Of a stretch of DNA of 64,000 nucleotides, positions 24,895 to 33,270 are shown piece by piece. Source of the stretch: Actinomadura luteofluorescens (GTDB lineage: Bacteria > Actinomycetota > Actinomycetes > Streptosporangiales > Streptosporangiaceae); the NCBI RefSeq assembly GCF_013409365.1, contig NZ_JACCBA010000001.1, positions 1,054,001 to 1,118,000 on the forward strand. Direction: 5' to 3'. The notes beneath the pieces are model-generated. The model ran no database searches and had not been told where the DNA came from. It worked only from the letters and a program-made list of their open reading frames with translations. The position numbers and the translations under genes were made by a program. Within the stretch, counting starts at the first letter, position 1; each line of letters opens with the position of its first letter.

Positions 24895-26364
24895 TCAGTG
24901 TTCGAGGTGGTAGTCGGTGGGGTCGAGACGGCGGGTGCGGCGGCGGTAGCCGGTCATGGAGCCGGGCCAGTTGTTGGTGTTGCGGCGGTCGGCGTCGAGG
25001 TACCAGCTGTCGCAGCCCCCCTCGTTCCAGACGGAGGTGGACAGGCGCTCCTGGGCGGCGGCGTCGAAGCGGTCGAGGACGTCGGCGCGGACGTCCATCG
25101 AGGTCGCGCCTCCCGCGAGGAGGCGGGCGGCCTGGACGATGTAAGCGGCCTGGCTTTCGAGCATGTGGACGATGGAGCCGGAGCCGACGTTGGTGTTCGG
25201 CCCGTACATGAGGAAGAAGTTGGGGAATCCGGTGACGGCCAGGCCGAGGTAGGCGCGGGCGCCGTCCTTCCAGGCGGCGTTGAGCTCCTGTCTGTGCGCG
25301 CCGAAGACGCGCATGGGCGCCACGAAGTCCTGGGAGCGGAACCCGGTGGCCCAGATGAGGGTGTCGAAGGCGTGGCGGCCGCCGTCGGCGGTCCGGGCGC
25401 CGTGGCCGGTGATCTCGACGATGGGGCTGTCCACCACGGCGACGTCGGGGCGGTTCAGCGCCGGGTAGTACTCGCTCGAGGTGAGGATGCGCTTACACCC
25501 CGGCTCGTAGCGGGGTGTCAGGCGCCGCCGCAGCCGCGGGTCGCGGACGGACCGGAGCGCGTACCGGCACAGCAGGCGGACGGGCGCCGACAGGACGCGG
25601 CGGCCGCGCGGGGAGACCAGCGCGGGGTTGAGGACCAGCTCGAACCACAGGAAGATCCCCAGCCGCGACAGCCTCTGCACCGCGGGCAGGCGGCGGTTGA
25701 GGGCGTGCCGCCGGCGCGGGTAGAGGCGGTCGGGTTTGCGGCTGATCCAGTGCGCCTCCCGCTGGAAGATCGTCAGGTGCGCGGCGGCGGGGGCGATCAG
25801 CGGGACGAACTGGACGGCGCTGGCGCCGTTGCCGACGACGGCGACGCGCCTGCCCTCCAGGGCGTGGTCGTGGTTCCAGCGGGCGGAGTGGAACGCGGTG
25901 CCGGCGAAGCGGTCCAGCCCGGGCAGGCGGGGCACGGCCGGGTTGGACAACTGCCCGCATGCGGCGACGAACAGGTCGTACTCGTGAACTCCGCCATCGC
26001 CGGTGTGCAGGCGCCAGCGTCCTGTCGCGGCGTGGAAGTGCGCGTCGGTGACCGTCGTCCGGAACCGGAAGTGCGGCGTCAGGCCGTACTTGTCGGCGCA
26101 GTGCCGCAGGTAGGCGAGGATCTCGTGCTGCTCCGCGAACCGGCGTGACCAGTCGGGCTTGGGTTCGAAGGAGTAGGAGTACAGGTGGGAGGGCGCGTCG
26201 CAGGCGGCGCCGGGGTAGGTGTTGTCGCGCCAGACGCCGCCCGGCCCGTCGGCCCCGTCGAAGATGGTGATGTCCTCGAAGCCGGCCCTTTTCAGGGCGA
26301 TGGCCAGGCCTATCCCGCTGAACCCGCTGCCGACGACGGCGATCGAGATCGTGCGGCGCCGCAC
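24895..26364 (-). CDS. Flavin-containing Baeyer-Villiger-type monooxygenase
   Basis: A 489-residue protein. The GTG at 26364 is preceded by GGGAGG and is chosen over the ATG at 26430, which lies inside an operator palindrome. FAD site VVGSGFSGIGLAIALKRAG and NADPH-side site AVVGNGASAVQFVP are clear. FAGTAFHSARW fits the BVMO fingerprint FxGxxxHxxxW. The family inserts oxygen next to a ketone to form esters or lactones, or oxidises heteroatoms. It leads the probable BVMO-DUF2236 operon and is divergent from a TetR gene; the 20-bp operator in between also precedes the Tat flavoprotein at 27210. Confidence 0.86.
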   Translation of the reverse strand: MRRRTISIAVVGSGFSGIGLAIALKRAGFEDITIFDGADGPGGVWRDNTYPGAACDAPSHLYSYSFEPKPDWSRRFAEQHEILAYLRHCADKYGLTPHFRFRTTVTDAHFHAATGRWRLHTGDGGVHEYDLFVAACGQLSNPAVPRLPGLDRFAGTAFHSARWNHDHALEGRRVAVVGNGASAVQFVPLIAPAAAHLTIFQREAHWISRKPDRLYPRRRHALNRRLPAVQRLSRLGIFLWFELVLNPALVSPRGRRVLSAPVRLLCRYALRSVRDPRLRRRLTPRYEPGCKRILTSSEYYPALNRPDVAVVDSPIVEITGHGARTADGGRHAFDTLIWATGFRSQDFVAPMRVFGAHRQELNAAWKDGARAYLGLAVTGFPNFFLMYGPNTNVGSGSIVHMLESQAAYIVQAARLLAGGATSMDVRADVLDRFDAAAQERLSTSVWNEGGCDSWYLDADRRNTNNWPGSMTGYRRRTRRLDPTDYHLEH

Positions 26365-26417
26365 GCGTGGGCCTCCCGCCCCGCCGGGCCGGCCGGGCGC
26401 CGGCCGCGGTCGCGCTT

Positions 26418-26437
26418 TTCCGACACTCATGTCGGTT
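26418..26437. promoter_or_regulatory. TetR operator between the monooxygenase and TetR genes
   Basis: CCGACA (26420-26425) and TGTCGG (26430-26435) flank CTCA. The 18 bases 26420-26437 are identical to the reverse complement of the palindrome at 27163-27182. The site lies upstream of the GTG start of the monooxygenase and just before the TAGGGT hexamer of the divergent TetR gene, so it could repress both. Confidence 0.7.
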
Positions 26438-26471
26438 AGGGTGGCCGCACCGGAAGACGGGAGTCAAGACC

Positions 26472-27083
26472 ATGGGCAAGAATCCGCCCAGGACGCGGAT
26501 GCGGGGGCCGGCGCGGCGGGCGGTCATCACCGCCGCGGCGCTGGAGCTCTTCGCGGGCAAGGGCTACCACGGGACGTCGCTGGGCGAGATCGCCGCCCGG
26601 GCCGGCGTGGCCCGGACGGTCCTGTACGACCATTTCCCCTCGAAGCGCGGGCTGCTGCTGACCGTCGTGCAGGAGCAGAACACGGCGCTGATGAGCCATG
26701 TCGGTGCTCGCATCACCGCGGTGGGAGCGGCCGAGGATCGGATGCGGTCAACCATCGACGCCTATTTCAGTTTCACCGAAACGAGGTCCGCCGCGCGCAA
26801 ACTGCTGTTCGACCACGCGAACGAGGACGATCCGGAGATCCGGATCGCCCGCCAGGGCATCCGGGAGTCCCGAGCCCAGGCGGTGACCTCCCTGCTCGCC
26901 GACGATATGCGCGCGATGGGCGTCGACCCCCGCGAACCGATCGCCGAGGCGATGGTCGAGCTCATCATCACCGGTCTGGACGGCGTGGCGCAGTGGTGGG
27001 AGCGCAACCCCGACATGCCCAGATCCCTGCTGGTCGAGGGGGTCGCGAGGCTGCTGTGGAACGGTCTCGGCCGGCCGCGGTGA
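26472..27083 (+). CDS. TetR-family regulator, paralogue 2
   Basis: A 203-residue TetR protein starting at the ATG 26472; the frame is open further upstream but crosses the operator. The helix-turn-helix TSLGEIAARAGVARTVLYDHFPSKR is almost identical to that of the regulator at 22940. Its gene is bracketed by two copies of one palindrome (26418-26437 and 27163-27182). It therefore probably represses itself, the divergent BVMO-DUF2236 operon and the downstream Tat flavoprotein. The inducer is unknown; a ketone or terpenoid-like substrate of the oxygenases would be logical. Confidence 0.9.
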   Translation: MGKNPPRTRMRGPARRAVITAAALELFAGKGYHGTSLGEIAARAGVARTVLYDHFPSKRGLLLTVVQEQNTALMSHVGARITAVGAAEDRMRSTIDAYFSFTETRSAARKLLFDHANEDDPEIRIARQGIRESRAQAVTSLLADDMRAMGVDPREPIAEAMVELIITGLDGVAQWWERNPDMPRSLLVEGVARLLWNGLGRPR

Positions 27084-27119
27084 CCCGGCGCGCCCGCCGG
27101 CGGAGATCGCACCGGGGGC

Positions 27120-27148
27120 TTGACGGCCCGCGGCGGCGTGCTCATAGT
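27120..27148 (+). promoter_or_regulatory. Promoter of the Tat flavoprotein gene
   Basis: TTGACG (27120-27125) and CATAGT (27143-27148) with a 17-base spacer. The predicted start point near 27155 lies eight bases before the operator at 27163, so the bound repressor would block early elongation. Confidence 0.5.
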
Positions 27149-27162
27149 GAGGGGCCATCCGC

Positions 27163-27182
27163 AACCGACATGAGTGTCGGTT
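27163..27182. promoter_or_regulatory. Perfect TetR operator before the Tat flavoprotein gene
   Basis: AACCGACATGAGTGTCGGTT: two perfect 8-bp arms around TGAG. It is the second copy of the site at 26418-26437, on the other side of the TetR gene and 27 bases before the GTG of the flavoprotein. Confidence 0.8.
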
Positions 27183-27209
27183 AGCACACCACCTCCCAAG
27201 GAGTGCGCT

Positions 27210-29075
27210 GTGGAGGACAAGACTCCATCGCAGAACCCGTCGCCCCAGAGCGAGCCGGAACCGAGCGGGCGGGCGGGCGGCGGCGGGCTGGACCGCCGCC
27301 GGTTCGTCACCGGGGCGATCGCGGCGGCCGGGGCGCTCGCCGCCTCCGGCGCCCTCGGCGCCGGGCAGGCCGCGGCGGCCGCGCCCACCGCGCGCCGGGC
27401 CGCCCGCACCGGCCGCGCGGCCGCCGGACGCCGGGTAGCGATCTTCGGCGGCGGGATGGGCGGCCTGTCGGCCGCCCACGAGCTGGCCGAGCGCGGCTTC
27501 CAGGTGACCGTCTACGAGCGCAAGGCCTGGGGCGGCAAGTGCCGCAGCATGCCCGTCCCGAACACCGCGGGCGGAGGCCGCCAGGACCTGCCCGCCGAGC
27601 ACGGGTTCCGGTTCTTTCCCGGCTTCTACCAGAACCTCCCCGACACCATGTCCCGGATCCCGCTGCCCGGCGGCGGCAAGGCCTTCGAGAACCTGGTCGC
27701 GGGCGACCAGGTCGCCGCCTTCTACAAGGGCACCAAGTTCACCCTTCCCGCGAAGGGCAGCATCATCGGCACGCTGAGCCCGGACTCGCTGCTGGCCTTC
27801 CTGCAGACCGCGCTCAACGTGGCCGGCGCCGTCCCGGTGGTGGAGGTCGGCTACTTCCTCCAGAAGATGATCGCGTTCGTCACCAGCGGGCCCAAGCGCC
27901 GCTACCAGCAGTGGGAGAACATGAGCTTCTCCCAGTTCGTGCACGCCGAGAAGATGTCCAAGCCCTACAACGAGCTGCTGGTGGAGATGTTCACCGGCAC
28001 CCTCGTGGCGGCCAAGCCCGACAAGGCCAACGCCCACACCATGGGCCTGATGGCCGAGGCGTGGGTCTACAGCACCCTCGGCCTGGGCGGCTACAAGGCT
28101 CCCGACCGGCTGCTGAACGCCCCGACCAACGAGGCGCTCATCGACCCGTGGGTGGCCTACCTCAAGTCGCTCGGCGTGACCTTCCAGTCCGACGCCACGC
28201 TCACGCGGCTCGACGTCCAGGACAAGAAGATCAGCGGCGCGGAGATCACCGGCGCCTCCGGCAGCGGCACCGTGGACGCCGACTACTACGTGCTGGCGGT
28301 CCCGGTCGAGCGCGCCGTCCCGCTGCTCAACGACCAGATCCTGGCCGCCGACCCGAGCCTGCGGTCGCTGCGCGAGCTGACGACCGACTGGATGAACGGG
28401 ATCATGATCTACCTGCGGCAGCCGATCAACCTGGCCAAGGGGCACGTCGCCTACGCCGGGCAGCCGTGGGCGCTGACCTCCATCAGCCAGGCCCAGTTCT
28501 GGAAGAAGAGGTTCGGCACCACCTACGGCAACGGCGAGGTCAACGAGTGCCTGTCGATCGACCTCTCCGCCTGGGACAAGCCCGGCATCCTCTACGGGAA
28601 GGCGGCCAGGGACTGCACCTCCGACCAGATCTTCAAGGAGGTCGTCGCGCAGATCCGCAAGGCTCTCCCCTGGAACGGGATCATCCTCAACGACGCCAAC
28701 ATCCACTCCTACTTCATCGACCCGGCCATCACCGGGAACGGGACCTCGCAGGCCGCCAACGACGAACCACTCCTCATCAACAGGCCCAGTTCCTGGAACC
28801 ACCGGCCGGAGGCCGCCACCGCCCTGCCCAACTTGTTCCTTGCCTCCGACTACGTCCGCGCCGACATCAACCTGGCGACGATGGAGGGCGCCAACGAGGC
28901 CGGGCGGAAGGCCGCCAACGCCATCCTGGACGCCTCCGGCGCCTCCGGCACCCCGGCCAAGCTGTTCAAGCTCTACCAGCCGAACGAGTTCAAGGGCTTC
29001 TTCGACGACGACGACCGCCGCTTCGACCGCGGCGAGGCCAACTTCTTCGACCTCTACGACCCGGCCAGGCCGTGA
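27210..29075 (+). CDS. Tat-exported FAD-dependent oxidoreductase (amine oxidase/desaturase-like)
   Basis: A 621-residue protein with a GTG start after AAGGAG. A twin-arginine signal is evident (LDRRRFVTGAIAAAGALAASG, about residues 33-53), ending in an Ala-rich cleavage region. The FAD fold is VAIFGGGMGGLSAAHELAERG, followed by GGKCRSM and EHGFRFFPGFYQNL, as in phytoene-desaturase/amine-oxidase-like flavoproteins. The C-terminal FAD segment is LFLASDYVRADINLATMEGANEAGRKAANAIL. Export of a folded flavoprotein implies oxidation of an extracellular or membrane lipid-like substrate. The upstream 20-bp palindrome shows co-regulation with the BVMO operon. The exact substrate is unknown. Confidence 0.85.
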   Translation: MEDKTPSQNPSPQSEPEPSGRAGGGGLDRRRFVTGAIAAAGALAASGALGAGQAAAAAPTARRAARTGRAAAGRRVAIFGGGMGGLSAAHELAERGFQVTVYERKAWGGKCRSMPVPNTAGGGRQDLPAEHGFRFFPGFYQNLPDTMSRIPLPGGGKAFENLVAGDQVAAFYKGTKFTLPAKGSIIGTLSPDSLLAFLQTALNVAGAVPVVEVGYFLQKMIAFVTSGPKRRYQQWENMSFSQFVHAEKMSKPYNELLVEMFTGTLVAAKPDKANAHTMGLMAEAWVYSTLGLGGYKAPDRLLNAPTNEALIDPWVAYLKSLGVTFQSDATLTRLDVQDKKISGAEITGASGSGTVDADYYVLAVPVERAVPLLNDQILAADPSLRSLRELTTDWMNGIMIYLRQPINLAKGHVAYAGQPWALTSISQAQFWKKRFGTTYGNGEVNECLSIDLSAWDKPGILYGKAARDCTSDQIFKEVVAQIRKALPWNGIILNDANIHSYFIDPAITGNGTSQAANDEPLLINRPSSWNHRPEAATALPNLFLASDYVRADINLATMEGANEAGRKAANAILDASGASGTPAKLFKLYQPNEFKGFFDDDDRRFDRGEANFFDLYDPARP

Positions 29076-29168
29076 TCCGCGAAGTCCCGCCATGAGCCGC
29101 CGCCCGCGGCCCGGCCGAGCGCGCCGACCGGCCGGAGCCGCGGGCGGCCTGGGGAGGTGGCGTGGCCG

Positions 29169-30407
29169 ATGACCGCGCCCGAGTCGCCGCCCTTACCCGG
29201 ACGGCCCCTGGACGAGCACGCGGTCAGGAGCCTGCGCGAGAGCGTCCCGCACATCGCCGCCACCGCCGCGGACGCCGCGCGCACCCGGATTCCGGGCTAC
29301 CGGTGGGCCCGCCGGACGGCCGACCGCGATCTTCTGCGCGGGGCGATCGCCCTCGCGCTCAGCGGTTTCCTCGATCCCTCCGCGGACTGGTCCGGCGAGC
29401 CGCGGCCGGCGGTCCTGGAGGCCTTCCGGGACCTGGGCGAGGCCGAGGCCGCCGAGGGCCGCGCCCCCGACGACCTGCAGGCGGCCCTCACCGTCGCGAC
29501 CGGCGTCGCCGCCGAGCACCTCACCCGGCAGGCCCTGCGGCGCGGGCTGGCGCTCACTCCGCGGCACGGCGGGACGGCCGTACAGAAGGGCCTCGCCTAC
29601 ACCGACCGGCTCCGGCGGGCCGCGGCTGCCGGCCATCTGTCGGCCACGGCGCGCGGCGCCGCCCAGGGCGGGCCGGAGCAACGGCGCCTGATCGACCTGA
29701 TCCTGAGTCCGCACTGCGAGATCCGGGCCCTGCGCGAGGCCGCCGCCCGTGCGAGCCGGCCCCTCCCGCGGACCGTCGCCGTCATCGCCGTCGACGGTCG
29801 CCGCCGGGACGCCGCACCGCCGCGCTTCCTGCCGGAGGACGTTCTGAACGGGCTCCACCTGAAGGTGCCCTGCCTGGTGTTCCCCGACCCCGAGGGACCC
29901 GGTCGCCGCGCCGCCCTGGAGGCGATGCTGGGCGACCAACCGGCCGTCGTCGGCCCCGCGGTCGCCGTCACCCGCGCAGCCCTCTCCCTGCGTCTGGCCC
30001 GGCGCGGTCTCGACCTGCTCCCGCCCGCCATGCTCGCCGCCGGCACTCCCGTGCACGTGAGCGAGCACATCCCCGCGCTCCTGCTCGTCCAGAACCACGA
30101 TCTGGCCCAACGCCTCGTCGACCGCAAGCTGGCGCCGTTACGCCGGCTGCGCCCGGCCCAGCAGGACCGGCTGGCGAAGACGCTGCTCGCCTACTTCGAA
30201 TGCGGCTTCAACGCCAGCACCACCGCCGCCCGCCTGCACACCCATCCCCAGACGGTCCGCAACCGCCTTCGCCTGCTCGAACCTCTCTTCGGCCCCGAGC
30301 TCTACGCCCCCGCCAGCGCCCTCGACTACCTCATGGCCCTGCACGCCTGGCAACTCCTCACCGACCGGCCGGAAGGCGGCGCCTGGAAGAGACCGCCGAA
30401 TACTTAG
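29169..30407 (+). CDS. PucR-type helix-turn-helix regulator
   Basis: A 412-residue regulator. GGGGAGG (29151-29157) fits the ATG at 29169 better than the GTG at 29157. The C-terminus is the PucR HTH_30 domain: LRPAQQDRLAKTLLAYFECGFNASTTAARLHTHPQTVRNRLRLLEPLFG. The long N-terminal region has a helical sensor-like part and a central GGDEF-like degenerate part, as in many actinobacterial PucR proteins. It follows the Tat flavoprotein gene by about 90 bases on the same strand and may control it or neighbouring catabolic genes. The ligand is unknown. Confidence 0.82.
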   Translation: MTAPESPPLPGRPLDEHAVRSLRESVPHIAATAADAARTRIPGYRWARRTADRDLLRGAIALALSGFLDPSADWSGEPRPAVLEAFRDLGEAEAAEGRAPDDLQAALTVATGVAAEHLTRQALRRGLALTPRHGGTAVQKGLAYTDRLRRAAAAGHLSATARGAAQGGPEQRRLIDLILSPHCEIRALREAAARASRPLPRTVAVIAVDGRRRDAAPPRFLPEDVLNGLHLKVPCLVFPDPEGPGRRAALEAMLGDQPAVVGPAVAVTRAALSLRLARRGLDLLPPAMLAAGTPVHVSEHIPALLLVQNHDLAQRLVDRKLAPLRRLRPAQQDRLAKTLLAYFECGFNASTTAARLHTHPQTVRNRLRLLEPLFGPELYAPASALDYLMALHAWQLLTDRPEGGAWKRPPNT

Positions 30408-30444
30408 CCATTGCGCTAACCATGACGCTCGGGTAATACTTAGC
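30399..30444 (+). promoter_or_regulatory. Direct repeat and inverted half-sites at the ArsR promoter
   Basis: AATACTTAGC occurs at 30399-30408 and again at 30435-30444, 36 bases apart. The first is followed by GCTAA, giving TTAGC-N6-GCTAA. The second copy contains TAATAC, a plausible -10 only a few bases before the ATG at 30448. Such placement suggests an autoregulatory operator for the ArsR protein. Confidence 0.45.
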
Positions 30445-30447
30445 TTT

Positions 30448-30786
30448 ATGGCACAGTATTCGCCGGAGCTGGACGGCGTGTTCGTCGCCCTCGCCGACCC
30501 GACCCGGCGCGCCGTCGTCCGGCGCCTCGGGCTCGGGCCGACGAGCGTCGGCGACCTCGCCCGCGAGTTCCCCATGACCCTCCCCTCGTTCATGAAGCAC
30601 GTGCGGACCCTGGAGTCGAACGGGCTCATCCGCACCCTCAAGTCCGGTCGGGTGCGCACCTGCGTGCTCAACCGCGAAAGGCTCGATCTCGTCGACGACT
30701 GGCTCGCCGAGCAACGCCGGATCTGGGAGGGGCGCACCGACCGCCTCGAACAGTTCGTCACCGACCCGAAGGAAGAAGGCCGATGA
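30448..30786 (+). CDS. ArsR-family regulator
   Basis: A 112-residue winged-helix protein: ALADPTRRAVVRRLGLGPTSVGDLAREFPMTLPSFMKHVRTLESNGLI. It lacks the paired cysteines of metal sensors and belongs to the ArsR type regularly paired with AHSA1-domain genes. Its stop overlaps the start of the AHSA1 gene (ATGA), which in turn overlaps the reductase gene, so the three form one translationally coupled operon. The effector is unknown. Confidence 0.88.
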   Translation: MAQYSPELDGVFVALADPTRRAVVRRLGLGPTSVGDLAREFPMTLPSFMKHVRTLESNGLIRTLKSGRVRTCVLNRERLDLVDDWLAEQRRIWEGRTDRLEQFVTDPKEEGR

Positions 30787-31259
30787 ACCCCGATCTCGAC
30801 CTCGGCCTGGAGCGGATCATCCGCGCTCCCCGCGCGACCGTGTGGCGGGCCTGGACCGATCCATCCCAGCTCGAACAGTGGTGGGTCCCGGCCCCGTCCC
30901 GCTGCCGGGTGGACCATCTGGACACGCGGCCCGGCGGAGCCTTCGTCACGCGGCTGAGCGACGACGGGGCCCACTTCGGCCCGCACATGGACGCGTGCTT
31001 TCTCGCCGTCGAGGAGCCCCACCGGATCGTGTTCACCAACGCGATCGACAGCACGTGGCGTCCCGCGCACCCCGCACCGGTCGCGATGACCGCCACGATC
31101 ACGATGGACGACCATCCGGAGGGCACGGCCTACCGGCTGGTCGTCCAGCACCGCGACCCCGAGGCCCGCGCCCGCCACAGCGAACTCGGCTTCGCCGACG
31201 GCTGGACGACGGTCGCCGGCCAGCTGGCCGCCTTCGCGGAGAGGATCACCGCACGATGA
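30783..31259 (+). CDS. AHSA1/SRPBCC-domain protein
   Basis: A 158-residue START-like protein: LERIIRAPRATVWRAWTDPSQLEQWWVPAPSRCRVDHLDTRPGG, later LGFADGWTTVAGQLAAF. The family has a hydrophobic cavity and is often linked to ArsR regulators in actinobacteria and bacilli, possibly as ligand binding or stress proteins. It is coupled on both sides (ATGA overlaps). No enzyme activity can be read. Confidence 0.85.
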   Translation: MNPDLDLGLERIIRAPRATVWRAWTDPSQLEQWWVPAPSRCRVDHLDTRPGGAFVTRLSDDGAHFGPHMDACFLAVEEPHRIVFTNAIDSTWRPAHPAPVAMTATITMDDHPEGTAYRLVVQHRDPEARARHSELGFADGWTTVAGQLAAFAERITAR

Positions 31260-31882
31260 AGATCACCCTCACCGAGTTCGTCACGCTCGACGGAGTCAGC
31301 CAGGGCCCGGGCTCGCCGGACGAGGACACCACGGACGGTTTCACCCGCGGCGGCTGGCTCGTGCCCCACATGGACGCGACGTTCGTCCGGCGCGCCTCCG
31401 AGTGGCTCGACCTCGCCGACGGCCTGCTCCTCGGCCGGCGCACCTACGAGGCGTTCGCGCGCGACTGGCCGAAGATCACCGATCCGGCCGACCCCTTCAC
31501 CGGACGGATGAACGCGCTGCCGAAATACGTGGTTTCCGACACCCTCACCGAGGGGACCTGGCACCCCACCACCGTGCTCGCGGGCGATCCGGTCCAGACG
31601 GTCGCCGGCCTCAAGGCGCGGCCCGGCCGGGAACTCCAGATCCACGGCAGTTCCCACCTGGGGGACTCGCTGCTGTCGGCGGGCCTGATCGACGCGCTCC
31701 GCCTCGTGGTCGCGCCCGTCGTGGTGCGAAGCGGCCGGCGCCTTCTGGACGCGCAGGGCGCCCCGAACGGGCTGCGCCTCGTCCGCCACGAGGCCACCCC
31801 GGCGGGCGTGCTGCTCCTCGAATACGAGACGACCGGCCGAGCACCTCAAGGCCAGTACGAGGGAGTCGCGGCGTTCACCTAG
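31256..31882 (+). CDS. Dihydrofolate-reductase-like (RibD C-terminal) protein
   Basis: A 208-residue RibD_C/DHFR-fold protein: MKITLTEFVTLDGVSQGPG, DGLLLGRRTYEAFARDWP, KYVVSDTL, GRELQIHGSSHLGDSLLSAGLIDALRLVVAPVV. NADPH-dependent reduction is likely from the fold, but members next to ArsR/AHSA1 genes are not true DHFRs and have unknown substrates. It is the last gene of the three-gene coupled operon, followed by a strong hairpin. Confidence 0.85.
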   Translation: MKITLTEFVTLDGVSQGPGSPDEDTTDGFTRGGWLVPHMDATFVRRASEWLDLADGLLLGRRTYEAFARDWPKITDPADPFTGRMNALPKYVVSDTLTEGTWHPTTVLAGDPVQTVAGLKARPGRELQIHGSSHLGDSLLSAGLIDALRLVVAPVVVRSGRRLLDAQGAPNGLRLVRHEATPAGVLLLEYETTGRAPQGQYEGVAAFT

Positions 31883-31906
31883 TACGGGAGAAGGACGATC
31901 CACGGG

Positions 31907-31947
31907 CCGCGGCTCGACGGGCTCCGAGTGAGTCCGTCGAGCCGCGG
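31907..31947. terminator. Bidirectional terminator hairpin
   Basis: CCGCGGCTCGACGG (31907-31920) pairs perfectly with CCGTCGAGCCGCGG (31934-31947), a 14-bp stem with a 13-base loop, between the convergent reductase gene (stop 31882) and lectin gene (stop 31961). Confidence 0.8.
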
Positions 31948-31960
31948 TCCTCCGTCCGGG

Positions 31961-33034
31961 TCAGCTGCGCTGGGAGCGCACCGCGACCCGGCGGATGAGC
32001 TGAACGTCGGTGAGCGGTCCCGTGGACGCGGCGAAGCCGAACTTGACGGTGTTCGGGACGGGCCTGGGGGCGGCGAACCTCAGCACCCGCTTGAAGCCGC
32101 CGCCGTCCCGGAAGTCGATGTCGACCGTCGCCACCGGGTTCGGTCCAGGCGACACCGCCACGCGGACGACCCGCTTCACCGGTTCCAGCAGCCTTTCGGC
32201 CCGGCTCGGCGTCACGTCGGCGGGCATCGTCTTCAGGTCGCCGTGGAGGCGCCCGGGAAGGGACGACCGCCAGGGGCCCCTGGTCGTCTTGTTCTTGGTG
32301 GTCGCGCCGAGCAGGCAGTATCCGGTGGCGCCGTTCCCGGGCCCGCGCGCGGTCACGACGTTGGGGCCGGGGGCGGGCGGGCGGAACGCCGTCCCGGCCG
32401 GGGAACGCCGCTCGCAGCCGTTCCCGCGCCCTTCCCCGTCGCCGAAGTAGTCGCCGAGCACATCGAGCCCGATGCCGAGGTACCCGCCGTCGACTCCGGG
32501 AATGAATTGCCCGCCGGCCCGGCCGCCCGGCAGTTTCTGGGCGTAGCCGAGGCTTCCGCCGAATGCGCCCGGCGTATTGAGGCTCCTGGCGCCGTCGGTC
32601 AGGAAGAACGAGATCCCGTCGGCCGGGGCGCGCGTGGTGTTGCCGTACTGCCATTGTTCGAAGGTGACCTCCAGGCCGCCCCGCGTGGGGATCGGCGAGT
32701 CGAACAGCGCGGCGCCGGTCTCCTCGAAGTGGGCGTCGGTGAGCTGGAGGTATCCGCGCGAGGCGGCGTTGCCCGGCGGCACGGGGCCGACCGGGTCCCG
32801 GCGGCAGCCCCCGAGCGGGTGGTTCGTGGCCTCCGCAGCCGCGCTCGCCCGCGCCGCGCCCGTCAGGCAGGCCGCCCCGTACCCGATGAAGCGCGCGTCC
32901 GCGGTGGCTCTGGTGAACGATTCCTGGACCAGCACCGATCCCGGACGCCGGTCGGCCGCCGACGCGTGCCCGAATGACGCGACGGCCGCGACGACACCGA
33001 CCGCCGCCGTGATGCAAGCTCCCCGATGCCTCAT
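31961..33034 (-). CDS. Secreted L-type lectin-like protein
   Basis: A 357-residue protein from the ATG at 33034, preceded by GGGGAG; an earlier in-frame ATG at 33082 lacks a site. A signal peptide (RHRGACITAAVGVVAAVASFGHASA) is clear. The mature part has legume-lectin-like jelly-roll signatures: LEVTFEQWQYGNTTRAPADGISFFLTDG, PGAFGGSLGYA, and GVDGGYLGIGLDVLGDYF with acidic calcium-type residues. Such actinobacterial L-type lectins are exported and presumably bind glycans; the target is unknown. Four cysteines in the N-terminal half suggest disulphides. Confidence 0.75.
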   Translation of the reverse strand: MRHRGACITAAVGVVAAVASFGHASAADRRPGSVLVQESFTRATADARFIGYGAACLTGAARASAAAEATNHPLGGCRRDPVGPVPPGNAASRGYLQLTDAHFEETGAALFDSPIPTRGGLEVTFEQWQYGNTTRAPADGISFFLTDGARSLNTPGAFGGSLGYAQKLPGGRAGGQFIPGVDGGYLGIGLDVLGDYFGDGEGRGNGCERRSPAGTAFRPPAPGPNVVTARGPGNGATGYCLLGATTKNKTTRGPWRSSLPGRLHGDLKTMPADVTPSRAERLLEPVKRVVRVAVSPGPNPVATVDIDFRDGGGFKRVLRFAAPRPVPNTVKFGFAASTGPLTDVQLIRRVAVRSQRS

Positions 33035-33112
33035 GCCGTTTCTCCCCACGGAGGTCCGAAGCGATCTTCCTTCCGCGTTCATCTGAACACACGATCACGT
33101 CGAGACCCCCGG

Positions 33113-33132
33113 ATTGCCGGTATCGCGGCAAT
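33113..33132. repeat. Inverted repeat upstream of the lectin gene
   Basis: ATTGCCG (33113-33119) and CGGCAAT (33126-33132) with a 6-base spacer, in the 236-base gap between the methyltransferase stop and the lectin start. It could be a lectin operator or the terminator of the minus-strand methyltransferase gene; no T-tract is present. Nothing else was recognised in this gap. Confidence 0.4.
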
Positions 33133-33270
33133 ACATGAAGTCATTCTTTACCGGAATGCATGGCATCCCATGAGATGGCCGAGCTTTCACCACGAAAGCA
33201 GCGAACGGGGGTACCACCGAATACGCGGCGGCCATTTCGGAGCGGGCGGAGTCGCCTCATCCCAGGCGGG

